This document shows, piece by piece, positions 27,684-36,565 of a stretch of 64,000 nucleotides of DNA. This DNA comes from Burkholderia sp. H160 (GTDB lineage Bacteria; Pseudomonadota; Gammaproteobacteria; Burkholderiales; Burkholderiaceae). Position numbers and translations under genes: made by a program. The notes beneath the pieces were generated by a model, which had not been told where the DNA came from, made no database searches, and saw nothing but the letters and a program-made list of their open reading frames with translations. The DNA lies in NCBI GenBank assembly GCA_000173575.1, contig ABYL01000008.1, positions 51,816 through 115,815 of the forward strand, in the 5' to 3' direction. Numbering within the stretch: position 1 is the stretch's first letter; each line of letters begins with the position of its first letter.

Positions 27684-29552
27684 TCAACGGTCCCGTGTGT
27701 CTTGCGCAGCCTGTTGCGCGGCAACCTGAGGTGCTAAGGCTCCCGCTTTCGCTGCTAGCACAGCCAGTCGCCCGAGGTCGGCGATACGAACCAGTCCACC
27801 GCGCGTTGCGCCGCCCGGTAGCTGCTGGGCTCCTACGAGCTCAACGCCCGACAACACGCGCGATAACACCGACGACTTCGACTCCATTGCGCGCGCCAGG
27901 TCGGACAACGGGATGTACGTCCGGCGGAATGTGAGTAACTGATGCGGCAAAATCACCCTGCACGTCTGGCCCCGCAGATGAATCGATTCGGATGCCAGCA
28001 GCCCTTCACTTACCCAGTGAGAGATGGTTTCCCACTTCCAGCCGGTCAACCTGGACAGTTGCTGAATCGACACCCCTGATTCCAGCAGAGGCGTCCCAAA
28101 ATATTGCGAGACGTCCGTGCGCAGGAAATGCATGTCCCCCAGGCAATCTCCGCGCGCGACGGCTTTCACACGTCCGTCGGCGACGGCCCGCATAAACGAC
28201 TGAATGGCCTGTCGGTCGCCCATGCGCCGGCTGGTCAGTTCCGACCACGCAATTGTCTCGTCCCCCTTGACCGCAGCGAGCTCCGCGGATTGTCTGATGC
28301 GCTCGCATATCTCCAATATGGATTGGCGCTCGACCGGGCCGCCTTTCAGGAGGTCCTCGCGCCAGCGAATGTCTGACCGTACGACGACGGCGGCTTTCAT
28401 GTGCTCCAGTACCGCGGGCGACACGCCCGCCAGCTCGCAGGCGTTGGCATCGGAAATCCACTCACCGCGCCGTTGCCGGATACGGTCAACCTCGGCACAC
28501 GGGATTTGGTAGACCTGCCCGCGCGTGCCGACGCGCCGCGCGCGATGTTCGCACTCACCGGCGAAGATAGACGTATGCAGACGCGAAACGCTTACGCCGA
28601 TAGCCTTTGCCGCGTCTGGAGCTCGCATGTACTCGGTCGCGTTCTCTGCCATCTCCTTGGCCGAGTCCAGCCCGAGAACGCCGTCGAAACGCGCAGCGGC
28701 TACTTCGATGATGATATTCAGGAACGGTTCGAGCGCCGTGGCCTGACAAAGTTTGCGCAGACCGATGTACCACGGGCCAAGCAACGTGTTAAGTGTCCGT
28801 GCATGTGGCGTTCCTGCCGCGATACGTTTGTCGACATGCGACTGGAAGCCTGCAGGCCAATCGGCCAGCAAGGCTTCGAGAGGCTCGAGCAGGTCTACGG
28901 CCTCGGCTATGGATTTCGGTTGCGCGGCTCCGCGATGACGCGATGGCAATGTCGGGTCGGCGCGCAGGCAAAGCGTACGTACAACCTTTGCCAGAACATC
29001 AACATCAATGCCACGTACGATTGGCTCAATGCCCCCAGTCTGGTTGCCCGCGCTGGCAATCAAGGTCGACAGCCAGAGTTGCGCGCGGGTTGATGCTGTA
29101 CGCGGAAGCATGCGAAGCTCTCGGCCACAATCGCATCGGTCGATGAGGTAACGATGTGGCGAAAGCGACTCCCCGCAGCCATCGCATCTGTCGACGTGCT
29201 GGATACGGTGATGAGGGCACGCGGTGACATACGCGTGCTCCCAATAATGTCGCAGGTAGGGTTCGTCAGCGAGGCATGCCGGACACACCGCGTCTGTCTG
29301 GGCGCGATGCAGACGCCCCCAACTGCGACAGACCGATTCGCGCTGGCTCGCGAAATGCCCCCACGCACTTTCAAGCCCAAGCTGTCCTGCTACAAAATCG
29401 GCGTGTCCCATAAGCGCGCTGCGATTGCGTTGTACGCCGACGAGTCCAGCCAGTTCACGCCAGTTGGACAGCACGTTGTCGGCAGCGAGCCTGCGGTAAT
29501 AGCCGAAACCTGATTCATCGTCCCGCGGCGCGTACGTTACGACAAGACTCAT
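27684..29552 (-). CDS. tniQ: TniQ/TnsD-family target-site selection protein
   Basis: TniQ proteins choose the insertion site and recruit the AAA+ regulator. The N-terminal half shows the family layout: DDESGFGYYRRLAADN, then a zinc region with CPACLADEPYLRHYWEH, CPHHRIQHVDRCDGCGESL and RCDCGREL (about residues 89-147). The C-terminal half contains HTH-like stretches (IQQLSRLTGWKWETISHWVS). I chose the ATG at 29552, which overlaps the TniB stop, rather than the start 15 bases upstream. At 622 residues it is between Tn5053 TniQ and Tn7 TnsD in size. It ends 66 bases from the convergent SIR2-Argonaute gene. Confidence 0.85.
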   Translation of the reverse strand: MSLVVTYAPRDDESGFGYYRRLAADNVLSNWRELAGLVGVQRNRSALMGHADFVAGQLGLESAWGHFASQRESVCRSWGRLHRAQTDAVCPACLADEPYLRHYWEHAYVTACPHHRIQHVDRCDGCGESLSPHRYLIDRCDCGRELRMLPRTASTRAQLWLSTLIASAGNQTGGIEPIVRGIDVDVLAKVVRTLCLRADPTLPSRHRGAAQPKSIAEAVDLLEPLEALLADWPAGFQSHVDKRIAAGTPHARTLNTLLGPWYIGLRKLCQATALEPFLNIIIEVAAARFDGVLGLDSAKEMAENATEYMRAPDAAKAIGVSVSRLHTSIFAGECEHRARRVGTRGQVYQIPCAEVDRIRQRRGEWISDANACELAGVSPAVLEHMKAAVVVRSDIRWREDLLKGGPVERQSILEICERIRQSAELAAVKGDETIAWSELTSRRMGDRQAIQSFMRAVADGRVKAVARGDCLGDMHFLRTDVSQYFGTPLLESGVSIQQLSRLTGWKWETISHWVSEGLLASESIHLRGQTCRVILPHQLLTFRRTYIPLSDLARAMESKSSVLSRVLSGVELVGAQQLPGGATRGGLVRIADLGRLAVLAAKAGALAPQVAAQQAAQDTRDR

Positions 29553-30538
29553 CGAGAACCTCCGCAATGTTCATGAATGACGGGAACCGAAAGGTCGTTG
29601 TCCTTCATCACCTGCGCGAAGGCCTGATGAAGCGCGGCAGGCGGGATTTCCGTCTGAATCGATTCGGGATTCGCAAATGCCCGAAAGTGTGGGGACCCGG
29701 CAGCCTCAATGGCGTTCGCTGCTGCCATGCAGTCGACAAACGTCAGTTGTCGCGGCGGCTCGTACGCCATCTGGCTCGCCAGTTCCTGCATGAACCGGCT
29801 GAGGACACCAATGAGCCCACCGGTCAGAAGGTAGCATTGCCAGGTAAGAGCGGGCGACGGCAAGGCTATGGGGTAGCCTGACTCGCGAAAGAGATTGGCA
29901 TAGGTCGCGACACAGGTATGGAACGCCTTCATGTTTTCGGGGATACGGGAATCGTAGGGTAAAAAGCGGCGCGAAGCTGACGCGCGCAGACGAAGCTGCT
30001 CGTTGCATTCGAAAAGTCTTTCGAGACGTGGCACGCCGAACAGAAAGACCGTCAGATTGTGCGAGTCCGCCAGCGTCTTGAGCCAGTCGCCCGCCGAACG
30101 TGGAGGCACACGCGCTCCTGCCTCGACCAGGTGGCTCGCCTCCTCGAAAATCACGACGCGTGTACCGGCGAGTTTCAACTGGTCGAGCATGCGCGTAGCC
30201 ATCGCACCAGAGGTGATGCTGCGCTGTACGGGTAAGCCAAGTGCCGAGAGCACGCTCGACGGTAGCAGCACTGGCGACACGGGCGAGGGGACCGGCACCA
30301 CCAGCACTGGCACGTGGCGTCGCCCGTCGACCTTTGCTTCCGGGAACGCGCGTCGAAGTGCGTGAATAAGCATCGACTTGCCAACACGTGACGGCCCTAC
30401 TACACGCTCGATACGGCTCGCCGCCCCGTCCACCGCATCCTCGATGCGCTGCTGGAGTGCCTCGAGTTGCCCGAGAAAGAACGGGTGCTGGACTTCGCAG
30501 GTTTCAAGCGATATGCGCAACTGTCTTGCCGGCGTCAT
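29549..30538 (-). CDS. tniB: TniB/TnsC-family AAA+ transposition regulator
   Basis: This 329-residue ATPase links the target selector to the transposase. Walker A is RVVGPSRVGKSMLIHAL (near residue 51) and Walker B is TRVVIFEEASHLVE (near 129). FGVPRLERLFECNEQLRLRA afterwards fits the sensor region of TniB proteins. Start and stop both overlap the neighbours by four bases. ATP-bound filaments of such proteins usually mark target DNA; that is family knowledge. Confidence 0.87.
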   Translation of the reverse strand: MTPARQLRISLETCEVQHPFFLGQLEALQQRIEDAVDGAASRIERVVGPSRVGKSMLIHALRRAFPEAKVDGRRHVPVLVVPVPSPVSPVLLPSSVLSALGLPVQRSITSGAMATRMLDQLKLAGTRVVIFEEASHLVEAGARVPPRSAGDWLKTLADSHNLTVFLFGVPRLERLFECNEQLRLRASASRRFLPYDSRIPENMKAFHTCVATYANLFRESGYPIALPSPALTWQCYLLTGGLIGVLSRFMQELASQMAYEPPRQLTFVDCMAAANAIEAAGSPHFRAFANPESIQTEIPPAALHQAFAQVMKDNDLSVPVIHEHCGGSR

Positions 30539-32571
30539 TGCTTCAAACCTCCGCTGTTACGGTCAAGCACGGGAAACAGCGACTCATCGTCGAGCATCGA
30601 GCCCGTTGACGGCATGGCAACAGTCGGCTTTGCCGACGCCACCTGTCCACTACTTCCCGGCGTCGACGGAGGCTGCGGTCCCGGTGATTGGGCCGCACGC
30701 GCGACCGCCTTGACCTCCTTTTCCCCGCGCGCGGTTTCACGGTTCCGTTCATGGACGCCCGACTTCTTCGGCTTCTTCGACTTCTGTGCAAGGGAGTCAG
30801 CCACAACCTTCTCGTGCATATCCCGGTCAAATTTCTGGGCCTCGGGTGCGGGCTTCGAGTCGCGCTTGGGCTTTTCGAACAGTGCCGTCGCGTCCTTGAA
30901 TGACCATGCCGGTGTCTCACTCGTCAGGTATTCGAATGGCAGTGCAACAGGTGGACGGTCGTCACCTTCGTAAACGTAGACGTACCGGAAATCGTCGGGG
31001 TTGAAGAGCACGTCAAGCAAGCAATGTTCGCCATACGTGTTGATGAGCGCGTCAATCTCGTCGCCACGGTAGTTCAAATTGTTTACGGTGATGCCTGTCT
31101 TTCTGCTCAGCGTCCGCTTCGCGTGCTCGTAGAGTGCCGCCAGCCACTCCGAGTGCGAAGGTGGAAGGGAAATCGGAAAGTACGACGCCTCGAAATATTT
31201 CCACCGCTCGGCTGGCGTGCTGCCCTTCGGCAAACCTGTCAGGACAGCGTCACAGCGCAAACGCTCCAGCGGAGTGTGAATCCAGCGCTCGTAATACCAG
31301 CGCACAATCCAACGCTCGAGCACCTCCATCGTCGGAAGCTCATCGCCCAGCTGAATCGGGTCGCGCTTTCCGTCCTTGCCGTCCAGGCGCGTACAGCCAC
31401 CCAGTCCTTCCAGCGCTTCCTTGAGCGACCGGTTCAGCCGTTCGATAAACGGTTTTTCGTGCGCGGCCCGAGCCCTGCAGTGTTTGACGTCGGTGCCGAG
31501 TTTTTGCAGGTTCTGGATACGACTGGTTTTGGTTTCCGCGCCGTTATCGAAGACAATTTGCCCTGCCGTGCCGCACATGTTCATGTCAAGGTCGAGGCCC
31601 AGCGCCTTGAAGCGCTCAAGCTTTCTGGGTGCCGTATACATTTCCACGCACGCGAGCGTTTCCCTGTCGGTAGGGGCGCCGACGCAGAGATTCCAGCCAA
31701 GTGGAACGCTCGTACAGCAGTCAACGGCATGGACCAGATAAACCTGACTGGATATGCCACTCGGCGTCTCGACGACGAACGGCAAGTGAACCGCATCCTG
31801 CTCAACGCGTTCGAAGGGCACCTCAGCCCGGATACGGTTTTTGGCGAGCGATTTCCCAGCCACGACATCTGAAGGGAGCATACGGTCAAGTTCAGGGTCT
31901 GCGCTGGCAACGCGCAGGATGGTGTTCTTGACGTACCTGGCGGTAATCTGTGGACGGGTCTCCGGCAGGAGCGTGCCATGTACCTTGAGATTTACGTCGT
32001 TGGTAACTCTTTTCAGGGACCACCGCGAATGAGGCACGAGATAAAGCAGTTCAGCCGCCGTGCGAATCGTGTCGATGACTTCCTGAGAATAGCGTGGCTC
32101 GCGGTTGCCCTTGTTCTTGTTTCCGCGAAGAGGCGGCAAGCCGGCCACGAGGGCCTTGCGATACCGGTACATCGTCGACTGCGGCGGCAAGGGACGTGCT
32201 TGCGAAAAGCCCACCTGGCTGTACTGTTCTGCAACGAGTCGATACGCCTGCTGAAAGCTGACACCGCGCTGCTTCTGGACGGCTTGTATCCGCTGCATCG
32301 CCTCGCGGATGAAGCTGCTTCGCTCGTGAAGGGTCTCGTCGTCGGGTTGTGCCGCATGACTGAAACGAGGCTTGCCCGCGCGAAGCACCGACAGCGTGCC
32401 CTTGTGAACGTCGGCGACAACGCTTGCCATGTCGATGTATCTGTCGGCGCGCAGCTGTGCATCAAACACCTTGATGCTTCCCGCACGTGGGCTAGGGTCA
32501 ATGACCTCGAGGTAGGCGTCGGGATTTCCCGGCGGAACGAGCCGGTCATGACGGAGCAGCGCGCGCATCAT
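30535..32571 (-). CDS. tniA: TniA/TnsB-family DDE transposase
   Basis: This transposase cuts and joins the transposon 3' ends. The retroviral-integrase-like core has the three acidic residues in EQDAVHL (near residue 259), VFDNGAE (near 342) and KPFIERLNRS (near 377). The D-D spacing is about 83 and the D-E spacing about 35, as expected. N-terminal HTH-like domains and a C-terminal tail complete a 678-residue protein. The tail is rich in Lys, Arg and Pro and could touch the TniB partner. The ATG at 32571 overlaps the TnsA stop; the longer open frame upstream reads through TnsA and is not used. Confidence 0.88.
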   Translation of the reverse strand: MMRALLRHDRLVPPGNPDAYLEVIDPSPRAGSIKVFDAQLRADRYIDMASVVADVHKGTLSVLRAGKPRFSHAAQPDDETLHERSSFIREAMQRIQAVQKQRGVSFQQAYRLVAEQYSQVGFSQARPLPPQSTMYRYRKALVAGLPPLRGNKNKGNREPRYSQEVIDTIRTAAELLYLVPHSRWSLKRVTNDVNLKVHGTLLPETRPQITARYVKNTILRVASADPELDRMLPSDVVAGKSLAKNRIRAEVPFERVEQDAVHLPFVVETPSGISSQVYLVHAVDCCTSVPLGWNLCVGAPTDRETLACVEMYTAPRKLERFKALGLDLDMNMCGTAGQIVFDNGAETKTSRIQNLQKLGTDVKHCRARAAHEKPFIERLNRSLKEALEGLGGCTRLDGKDGKRDPIQLGDELPTMEVLERWIVRWYYERWIHTPLERLRCDAVLTGLPKGSTPAERWKYFEASYFPISLPPSHSEWLAALYEHAKRTLSRKTGITVNNLNYRGDEIDALINTYGEHCLLDVLFNPDDFRYVYVYEGDDRPPVALPFEYLTSETPAWSFKDATALFEKPKRDSKPAPEAQKFDRDMHEKVVADSLAQKSKKPKKSGVHERNRETARGEKEVKAVARAAQSPGPQPPSTPGSSGQVASAKPTVAMPSTGSMLDDESLFPVLDRNSGGLKQ

Positions 32572-33341
32572 TTTTCTACCCCTTCGAGCAGGCAGAGATG
32601 GTCCAGGTCGCCATACGCGAGGGATAGCTCGAAGGTGCCGCAAAGGGGGTGATTGGCGAGGTCTCCTGCGAGCACACCGCCCGCCAGCAAGACCGGAATC
32701 ACGGCCGGAGAAATTGCGAGGTCCGAACACAGCGCGCCCAACGCGACAGGACCGTCTTGGCAGCGACGGGTGACGCGTTCGACAAGGTCACCGGTCAGCC
32801 AGGTGCGGACATGATGGGTTGCCTGCTTCAGCAACCGCGCGTTCATCCGGATAGGATGCGCCGTGTTCGCAGGGATGATGATGGAACGTAGCGGATAGCT
32901 GTTAGCCGCCAGAACCGGACGCGCCCGTTCGATTTTGTTCCGGTAGGCGTCGTCGCCTTCGAAACGCTCGGCCTTTACCTCCACCGCGTGATGGAGGCCA
33001 TCCTGCCAGTCAACGCTGAAGTCGGCTGTGTAGAACCTTGGGCCAGGCGCGTCGCTATGCTTGCGCCGGGCCTCGCGCATGGCCTCGGGCGTGAACAGCA
33101 GACGCTGGTCAATCAGGTCAACGCAAAACGGCTGCGGCCGGAAAGCCCTGACCCGCGGGTCAATCGACAACAGCTGCGTAACGACGCGTTCGGCATCAGA
33201 TTCAACGATTACGTGACCCTCTGCCTTCTCACAGTACGAGCCGTACTTCGCCTTACCGTACGTGGGTGACGTGCACCGAATACCGCTGGTGGCCTCGTTC
33301 AGGCGACCCCGGCGACCATAAGATGGGGAAGTGCGGCTCAT
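32568..33341 (-). CDS. tnsA: TnsA-like endonuclease
   Basis: TnsA cuts the 5' ends so that transposition is a clean cut-and-paste. The nuclease core is visible as YTADFSVDW followed by HHAVEVKAERF (about residues 109-128), that is Asp and Glu-x-Lys. The N-terminal motif EGHVIVESDAERVV precedes it and the C-terminal half resembles a winged helix. I start it at 33341, where GGAGGTG is just upstream, giving 257 residues. Its presence sets this element apart from the TnsA-less Tn5053 group, which copies itself through cointegrates. Confidence 0.82.
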   Translation of the reverse strand: MSRTSPSYGRRGRLNEATSGIRCTSPTYGKAKYGSYCEKAEGHVIVESDAERVVTQLLSIDPRVRAFRPQPFCVDLIDQRLLFTPEAMREARRKHSDAPGPRFYTADFSVDWQDGLHHAVEVKAERFEGDDAYRNKIERARPVLAANSYPLRSIIIPANTAHPIRMNARLLKQATHHVRTWLTGDLVERVTRRCQDGPVALGALCSDLAISPAVIPVLLAGGVLAGDLANHPLCGTFELSLAYGDLDHLCLLEGVEK

Positions 33342-33704
33342 TGCACACCTCCGGCCCGGGCCATGCGGCCGGGAATTGCAGGCCCGTCGGCATGGCAAGG
33401 GTGAGCATTACTATCAACGTGGTCAGTCATCATGTCCTCGCAAGAATCTCGTTCACGAGGCGTATAGGCACAGCTCCCTTTTAGCTAAAATTTAGATACA
33501 GTCATGCATTGAGACGTGTTTACGCATATCTTTTTCGATGCTGGCGATTGCGCAGACCACGCTCTCCATCGGCGTGTCCAACGCTAGAGGCGTAGCTGGC
33601 CGGTCGCGTTGTCTCCCATACCGTCGAATGCAAAGTGCGTTGCCGACGAACGAGGACCTGTCGGGTTGGATGCTTGAGCGGCTGTCTTCCGAGTCCGCGC
33701 AACG
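33342..33704. promoter_or_regulatory. Upstream region of the transposition operon, possible transposon end
   Basis: About 360 bases before tnsA with no gene. It contains CTCGT-TC-ACGAG, the perfect 12-base palindrome TTTTAGCTAAAA (33479-33490) and an AT-rich stretch, all likely promoter or operator DNA for the leftward operon. A terminal repeat and target duplication should also lie here or slightly to the right. I found no repeated TnsB-type sites by eye. Confidence 0.4.
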
Positions 33705-33728
33705 AATGAGACTTTTGTATCACTTTAT
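33705..33728. repeat. 24-base dyad element, copy 1, upstream of the DUF6471 gene
   Basis: The element has an imperfect inverted repeat (ATGAGAC, four bases, GTATCAC) followed by TTTAT. It matches the copy at 34335-34358 at 20 of 24 positions. It ends 38 bases before the GTG start of the DUF6471 gene, a place suited to an operator or promoter. Confidence 0.65.
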
Positions 33729-33766
33729 CGTAGCCCAATCAGCAGAAAATTCAAGGAACGCCATTC

Positions 33767-34279
33767 GTGGAGGCATCAACCCCCTGGACCCGTCTGGCAA
33801 CGCGCGTATTGCGCGTCGCGCTTGCGCGCAAGGACCTGACGTACGCACAACTCGCATCCGCATTGGCGACCCTCGGGTACACCGAAACCGAGCGCTCGCT
33901 TATCCTCAAAGTGACGCGCGGTACCGCGAAATTTGAACTGCTGCTCCAAATCATCGACATCACTTCAGCTCAACCACCCGCCCTTTGGTCGACGCCCTTG
34001 CGCACCCATAGCGACTGGGGGGGGAAGGCCGCTGGAGTGCTCTCCGCTGAACTGTCACGTCAGCCGTGGGTTACTTCTGGGGAACTGACCCAGCGCCTTC
34101 GCCGGTTCGGCAACGGCATCGCAGAAAAAGTGCTACTGACCCACATATCTGATGGCTCGCTATCCCTTGCTCTCGCGCTGCAGTGCCTGACCGCGCTTGG
34201 GAGTACAAGTCTCGACCACTACATCGACGCCGAAGACCTGATTGACGCGGCACTGACAAGCGTGCCCCAGGTCCGGTAG
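33767..34279 (+). CDS. DUF6471 protein with two tandem copies of the domain
   Basis: The 170-residue protein contains two related HTH-like segments. The first (residues about 12-68) reads RVALARKDLTYAQLASALA ... SLILKVTRGTAKFELLLQII. The second (about 85-150) reads LSRQPWVTSGELTQRL ... EKVLLTHISDGSLSLALALQ. Single-domain DUF6471 proteins are small and presumed DNA-binding, so this looks like an internal duplication. The GTG start is supported by AAGGAACG six bases upstream. Matching dyad elements lie before and after the gene, consistent with autoregulation. The function is unknown. Confidence 0.7.
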   Translation: MEASTPWTRLATRVLRVALARKDLTYAQLASALATLGYTETERSLILKVTRGTAKFELLLQIIDITSAQPPALWSTPLRTHSDWGGKAAGVLSAELSRQPWVTSGELTQRLRRFGNGIAEKVLLTHISDGSLSLALALQCLTALGSTSLDHYIDAEDLIDAALTSVPQVR

Positions 34280-34751
34280 TCCGAGTAGGCCCCCAAATTC
34301 TTCTTGCAGTTCTCCGTCCTCGGCCTAGAATAATAGTGAGACCTTTGTTTCACTTTGTACGGGACATTCCCTCTCGGACATCATTGGCATTTGCAGAAAA
34401 GTCGGCACTGCCAGCGCACAGAAGGCTGGACGTTGGCGGATAGTTCGAACGGTCCGCCGAACTGCCGCCAGTCCTGTACCTGGGAAGCTTCGGCTACGCG
34501 ACGAAGGCTGTCTTTCGAGACGTTCGGACGCATGGCAGTGAGCGATGCTAACTCGATGCGTATTGAGTCGATGTGCCATGTATGTTGCCTTGCATCGTGT
34601 TCGGTATGCGCTCGTTCGTTGCGGTACGGAGGCGCCATGGCTCTCTGGCGAACATGGTGCACGATGTATCGCGTCCCGGGGCCTACCGACGTGACAGAGG
34701 ACATACTCAACTGTACGGAAGCGTGCGACGATGCGCCGTCCCGGAGCGACC
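34280..34751. other. Mostly non-coding stretch with a second dyad element
   Basis: About 470 bases. A 144-codon frame on the plus strand (34355-34789) and overlapping minus-strand frames exist, but none has a ribosome site or a protein-like composition I trust. The dyad element at 34335-34358 is the only structure seen. Confidence 0.4.
34335..34358. repeat. 24-base dyad element, copy 2
   Basis: GTGAGAC and GTTTCAC (six of seven bases inverted, four-base spacer) followed by TTTGT. It is 630 bases from copy 1 and on the same strand, just after the DUF6471 gene. This copy is the more symmetrical of the two. Confidence 0.65.
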
Positions 34752-34961
34752 ATGACCACCCCCTTCGAGCGTACCAAGGCCGTCACTGACACACGTGAAT
34801 TCCTCAAAACGCTTGCTGCAGCGGATGAAATCTCGGTAGCGGGCCTCGTGCGAACGAGGGCTGTGCAACTTCTTCGGCACTACCCGCTTGACGTCGACAT
34901 CGCCATCTCCGCCAATGCCGCTCCCGACGTTTGGGCACCACCCCACAGCGCACGACCGTGA
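34752..34961 (+). CDS. BPSL0761-family small protein
   Basis: This is a 69-residue protein. The start MTTPFERTKAVTDTREFLKTL and the later LLRHYPLDVDI match the small BPSL0761 family common in Burkholderiales accessory regions. Its function is unknown. CGGAGCGACC precedes the ATG. The stop lies before an uncoded region. Confidence 0.65.
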   Translation: MTTPFERTKAVTDTREFLKTLAAADEISVAGLVRTRAVQLLRHYPLDVDIAISANAAPDVWAPPHSARP

Positions 34962-35357
34962 ACGCGCGCATCGACATCTGAACTCGCAACAAGGGAAATC
35001 GCACCATAACAGGCTGAACTCGACGACATCGGCAGCGCATGTGCGGAAAAACTTCAGCATTTTTTCGCGCCGCTTGCCAGTCACCCCGAAGAGCTCGCGC
35101 GAGTGCCGGTTGCCAGCGATAGCCGAAGGGTTTCGTCAGGCCCCTGAAGCGCTCGTTGTTGAAGAGCACTTTTCGTTCGGCCGCTCCGAGACACAGCAGG
35201 CGGCACTGCACCGTCTGGTAGCCACACCTGTTGCAGTTGCGAACGGTCGCAAGCTCCCAAATATGCCGCCGTCCATCAGACTATCGCGGGAAGGCAATGC
35301 AGAGGCTGCTAAAGATAAGCAAGCGCCGGCGGTACGCGAGCCCGCAACTAGCATGCA
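34962..35357. other. Stretch without a supported gene
   Basis: About 395 bases with several overlapping open frames on both strands. None has a recognisable family or a clear ribosome site. A minus-strand frame (34804-35211) contains RFRGLTKPFGYRWQPALARA, which looks protein-like, but it has no start signal and I cannot support it. Confidence 0.3.
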
Positions 35358-35743
35358 TTGCTCCGGCGCGTCGCAAACACCGGCGTCTTCGACGCAGCCG
35401 CCAGTATCTTCGCGACGCGCGAAGAACCGACCTGTCGTTGCATAGCCGATTTCGATGTGCGTTCGAGTGCATCTATTTGTGCCTGCTTGAAATCGCCGAG
35501 ACATCCGGTACACGCATCGCTGGTCGCGAGCATCCCATCGCCGAAGTTGTCGAGGTAGCGACGAGATTGTTAGACATGCCGAATTGCCGAAGCAAAGCCG
35601 TTAGGCGTCTGGCGGTATGGGCAGCAAGCACGAATCCGTCTGTTCCCGACGATTCAATTGCTCGCAATGTGCACATCGCCGGAGCGGTGCTCTCGCGAAC
35701 GGAGCGACTGCTGGCAAGTCGTTGGCGCACGGCGTCTCGATAG
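35358..35743 (+). pseudogene. Frameshifted small accessory gene of unknown function
   Basis: Two frames together read as one protein: LLRRVANTGVFDAAASIFATREE in one frame, then DLSLHSRFRCAFECIYLCLL and EIAETSGTRIAGREHP in another. The switch falls at about 35420-35428 and needs two extra bases, or one missing. The pattern DLSLHSR(Y/F)..AF(D/E)CIYLC recalls a family of short Burkholderia hypotheticals seen beside BPSL0761-type genes. The N-terminal part is short and has no good start, so it may also be truncated. Confidence 0.5.
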
Positions 35744-35753
35744 GAGTTGGAAG

Positions 35754-36539
35754 ATGCGCTTGCAGATAGCCTCTGACCTCCATCTCGAAGCGATGCGACA
35801 GGTTCCGCAGTCGTTGCCTATCGCTCCAGTGTATGGGGCCGACCTGCTGATTCTTGCCGGCGACATTGCATCACATACGCACGGCATAAAAGCTTTCCTG
35901 CATTGGCCGGTCCCAGTCGCTTATGTTCATGGCAATCATGAACCTGCCGGAGGTCACTACTGGGGCATGGTCAGGGAGCTTGCACGCGCCGCGCAGGGTA
36001 CACGAGTGGCGTATCTCGAGTGCTCAACCATCGAGATGCCGGCATTGCGAATACTCGGCTGCTGTCTTTGGACGGACTATGCCCTCTACGGCATGCGCGC
36101 CGCAGCCATGCGCGAAGCTGCTAGCTCTCTTCCCGACCACCAGTCCATCCGCGTGGCGCACGGACAACGGTTCTTGCCCGTACATGCGTTGGCGGAACAT
36201 CAAAAGGCGCGGGCGTGGTTATCCGAGCAACTGGGTCGACGATTTTCCGGAAAAACCGTCGTTGTGACTCACCACGCGCCCCACCCACTTTCCATTCACC
36301 CGAAGTTTCGGGGTGACACTCTCAGTGCGGCGTTCGCCAGTGACCTTACGCCACTGATGGAAAAGGTCGACCTCTGGATTCACGGCCACATTCATACAGC
36401 TTCGAACTATACGGTGGGCCGCTGTCGTATCGTGTGCAATCCACGGGGGTACCCACGTGTCGCTAGCCCCGCTTGCAGCGACGGGCAGCTGCTGTTCGAG
36501 AACGAAGCGTTTGACCCTTTTCTCGTCGTCGAGGTTTGA
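35754..36539 (+). CDS. Calcineurin-like metallophosphoesterase
   Basis: All metal-binding motifs of the superfamily are present in 261 residues: SDLHLE (residues 7-12), LAGDI, HGNHEP, VVTHHAPHP and HGHIHTASNY. A two-metal centre that hydrolyses phosphoesters is expected. The substrate cannot be predicted. The ATG at 35754 has TAGGAG eight bases upstream. The next gene follows after 26 bases and is probably co-transcribed. No signal peptide is seen, so it should be cytoplasmic. Confidence 0.9.
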   Translation: MRLQIASDLHLEAMRQVPQSLPIAPVYGADLLILAGDIASHTHGIKAFLHWPVPVAYVHGNHEPAGGHYWGMVRELARAAQGTRVAYLECSTIEMPALRILGCCLWTDYALYGMRAAAMREAASSLPDHQSIRVAHGQRFLPVHALAEHQKARAWLSEQLGRRFSGKTVVVTHHAPHPLSIHPKFRGDTLSAAFASDLTPLMEKVDLWIHGHIHTASNYTVGRCRIVCNPRGYPRVASPACSDGQLLFENEAFDPFLVVEV

Positions 36540-36565
36540 ACCGAATCGCTGCAAGGAGCGAGCAA

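Larger units (their letters stand above)
27684..33341 (-). mobile_element. Tn7/Tn5053-type transposition gene set (TnsA, TniA, TniB, TniQ)
   Basis: Four genes read leftward from 33341 to 27684 in the order endonuclease, DDE transposase, AAA+ regulator, TniQ target selector. Every junction is an ATGA overlap, so they form one translational unit. In Tn7-like elements the TnsA side faces one transposon end and cargo lies beyond the TniQ/TnsD side. That would put an end near 33.4-33.7 kb and make the SIR2-Argonaute and DUF262 genes cargo. I could not identify the terminal repeats or a target duplication. The interval given is therefore the gene core, not the whole element. Confidence 0.85.

Noticed and set aside
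31024-31872. 282-codon open frame on the plus strand
   Set aside because: Antisense to the tniA transposase, which has its complete DDE set.
27684-33341. CRISPR-associated Tn7-like transposon
   Set aside because: No cas genes and no CRISPR repeat array are present anywhere in the window.
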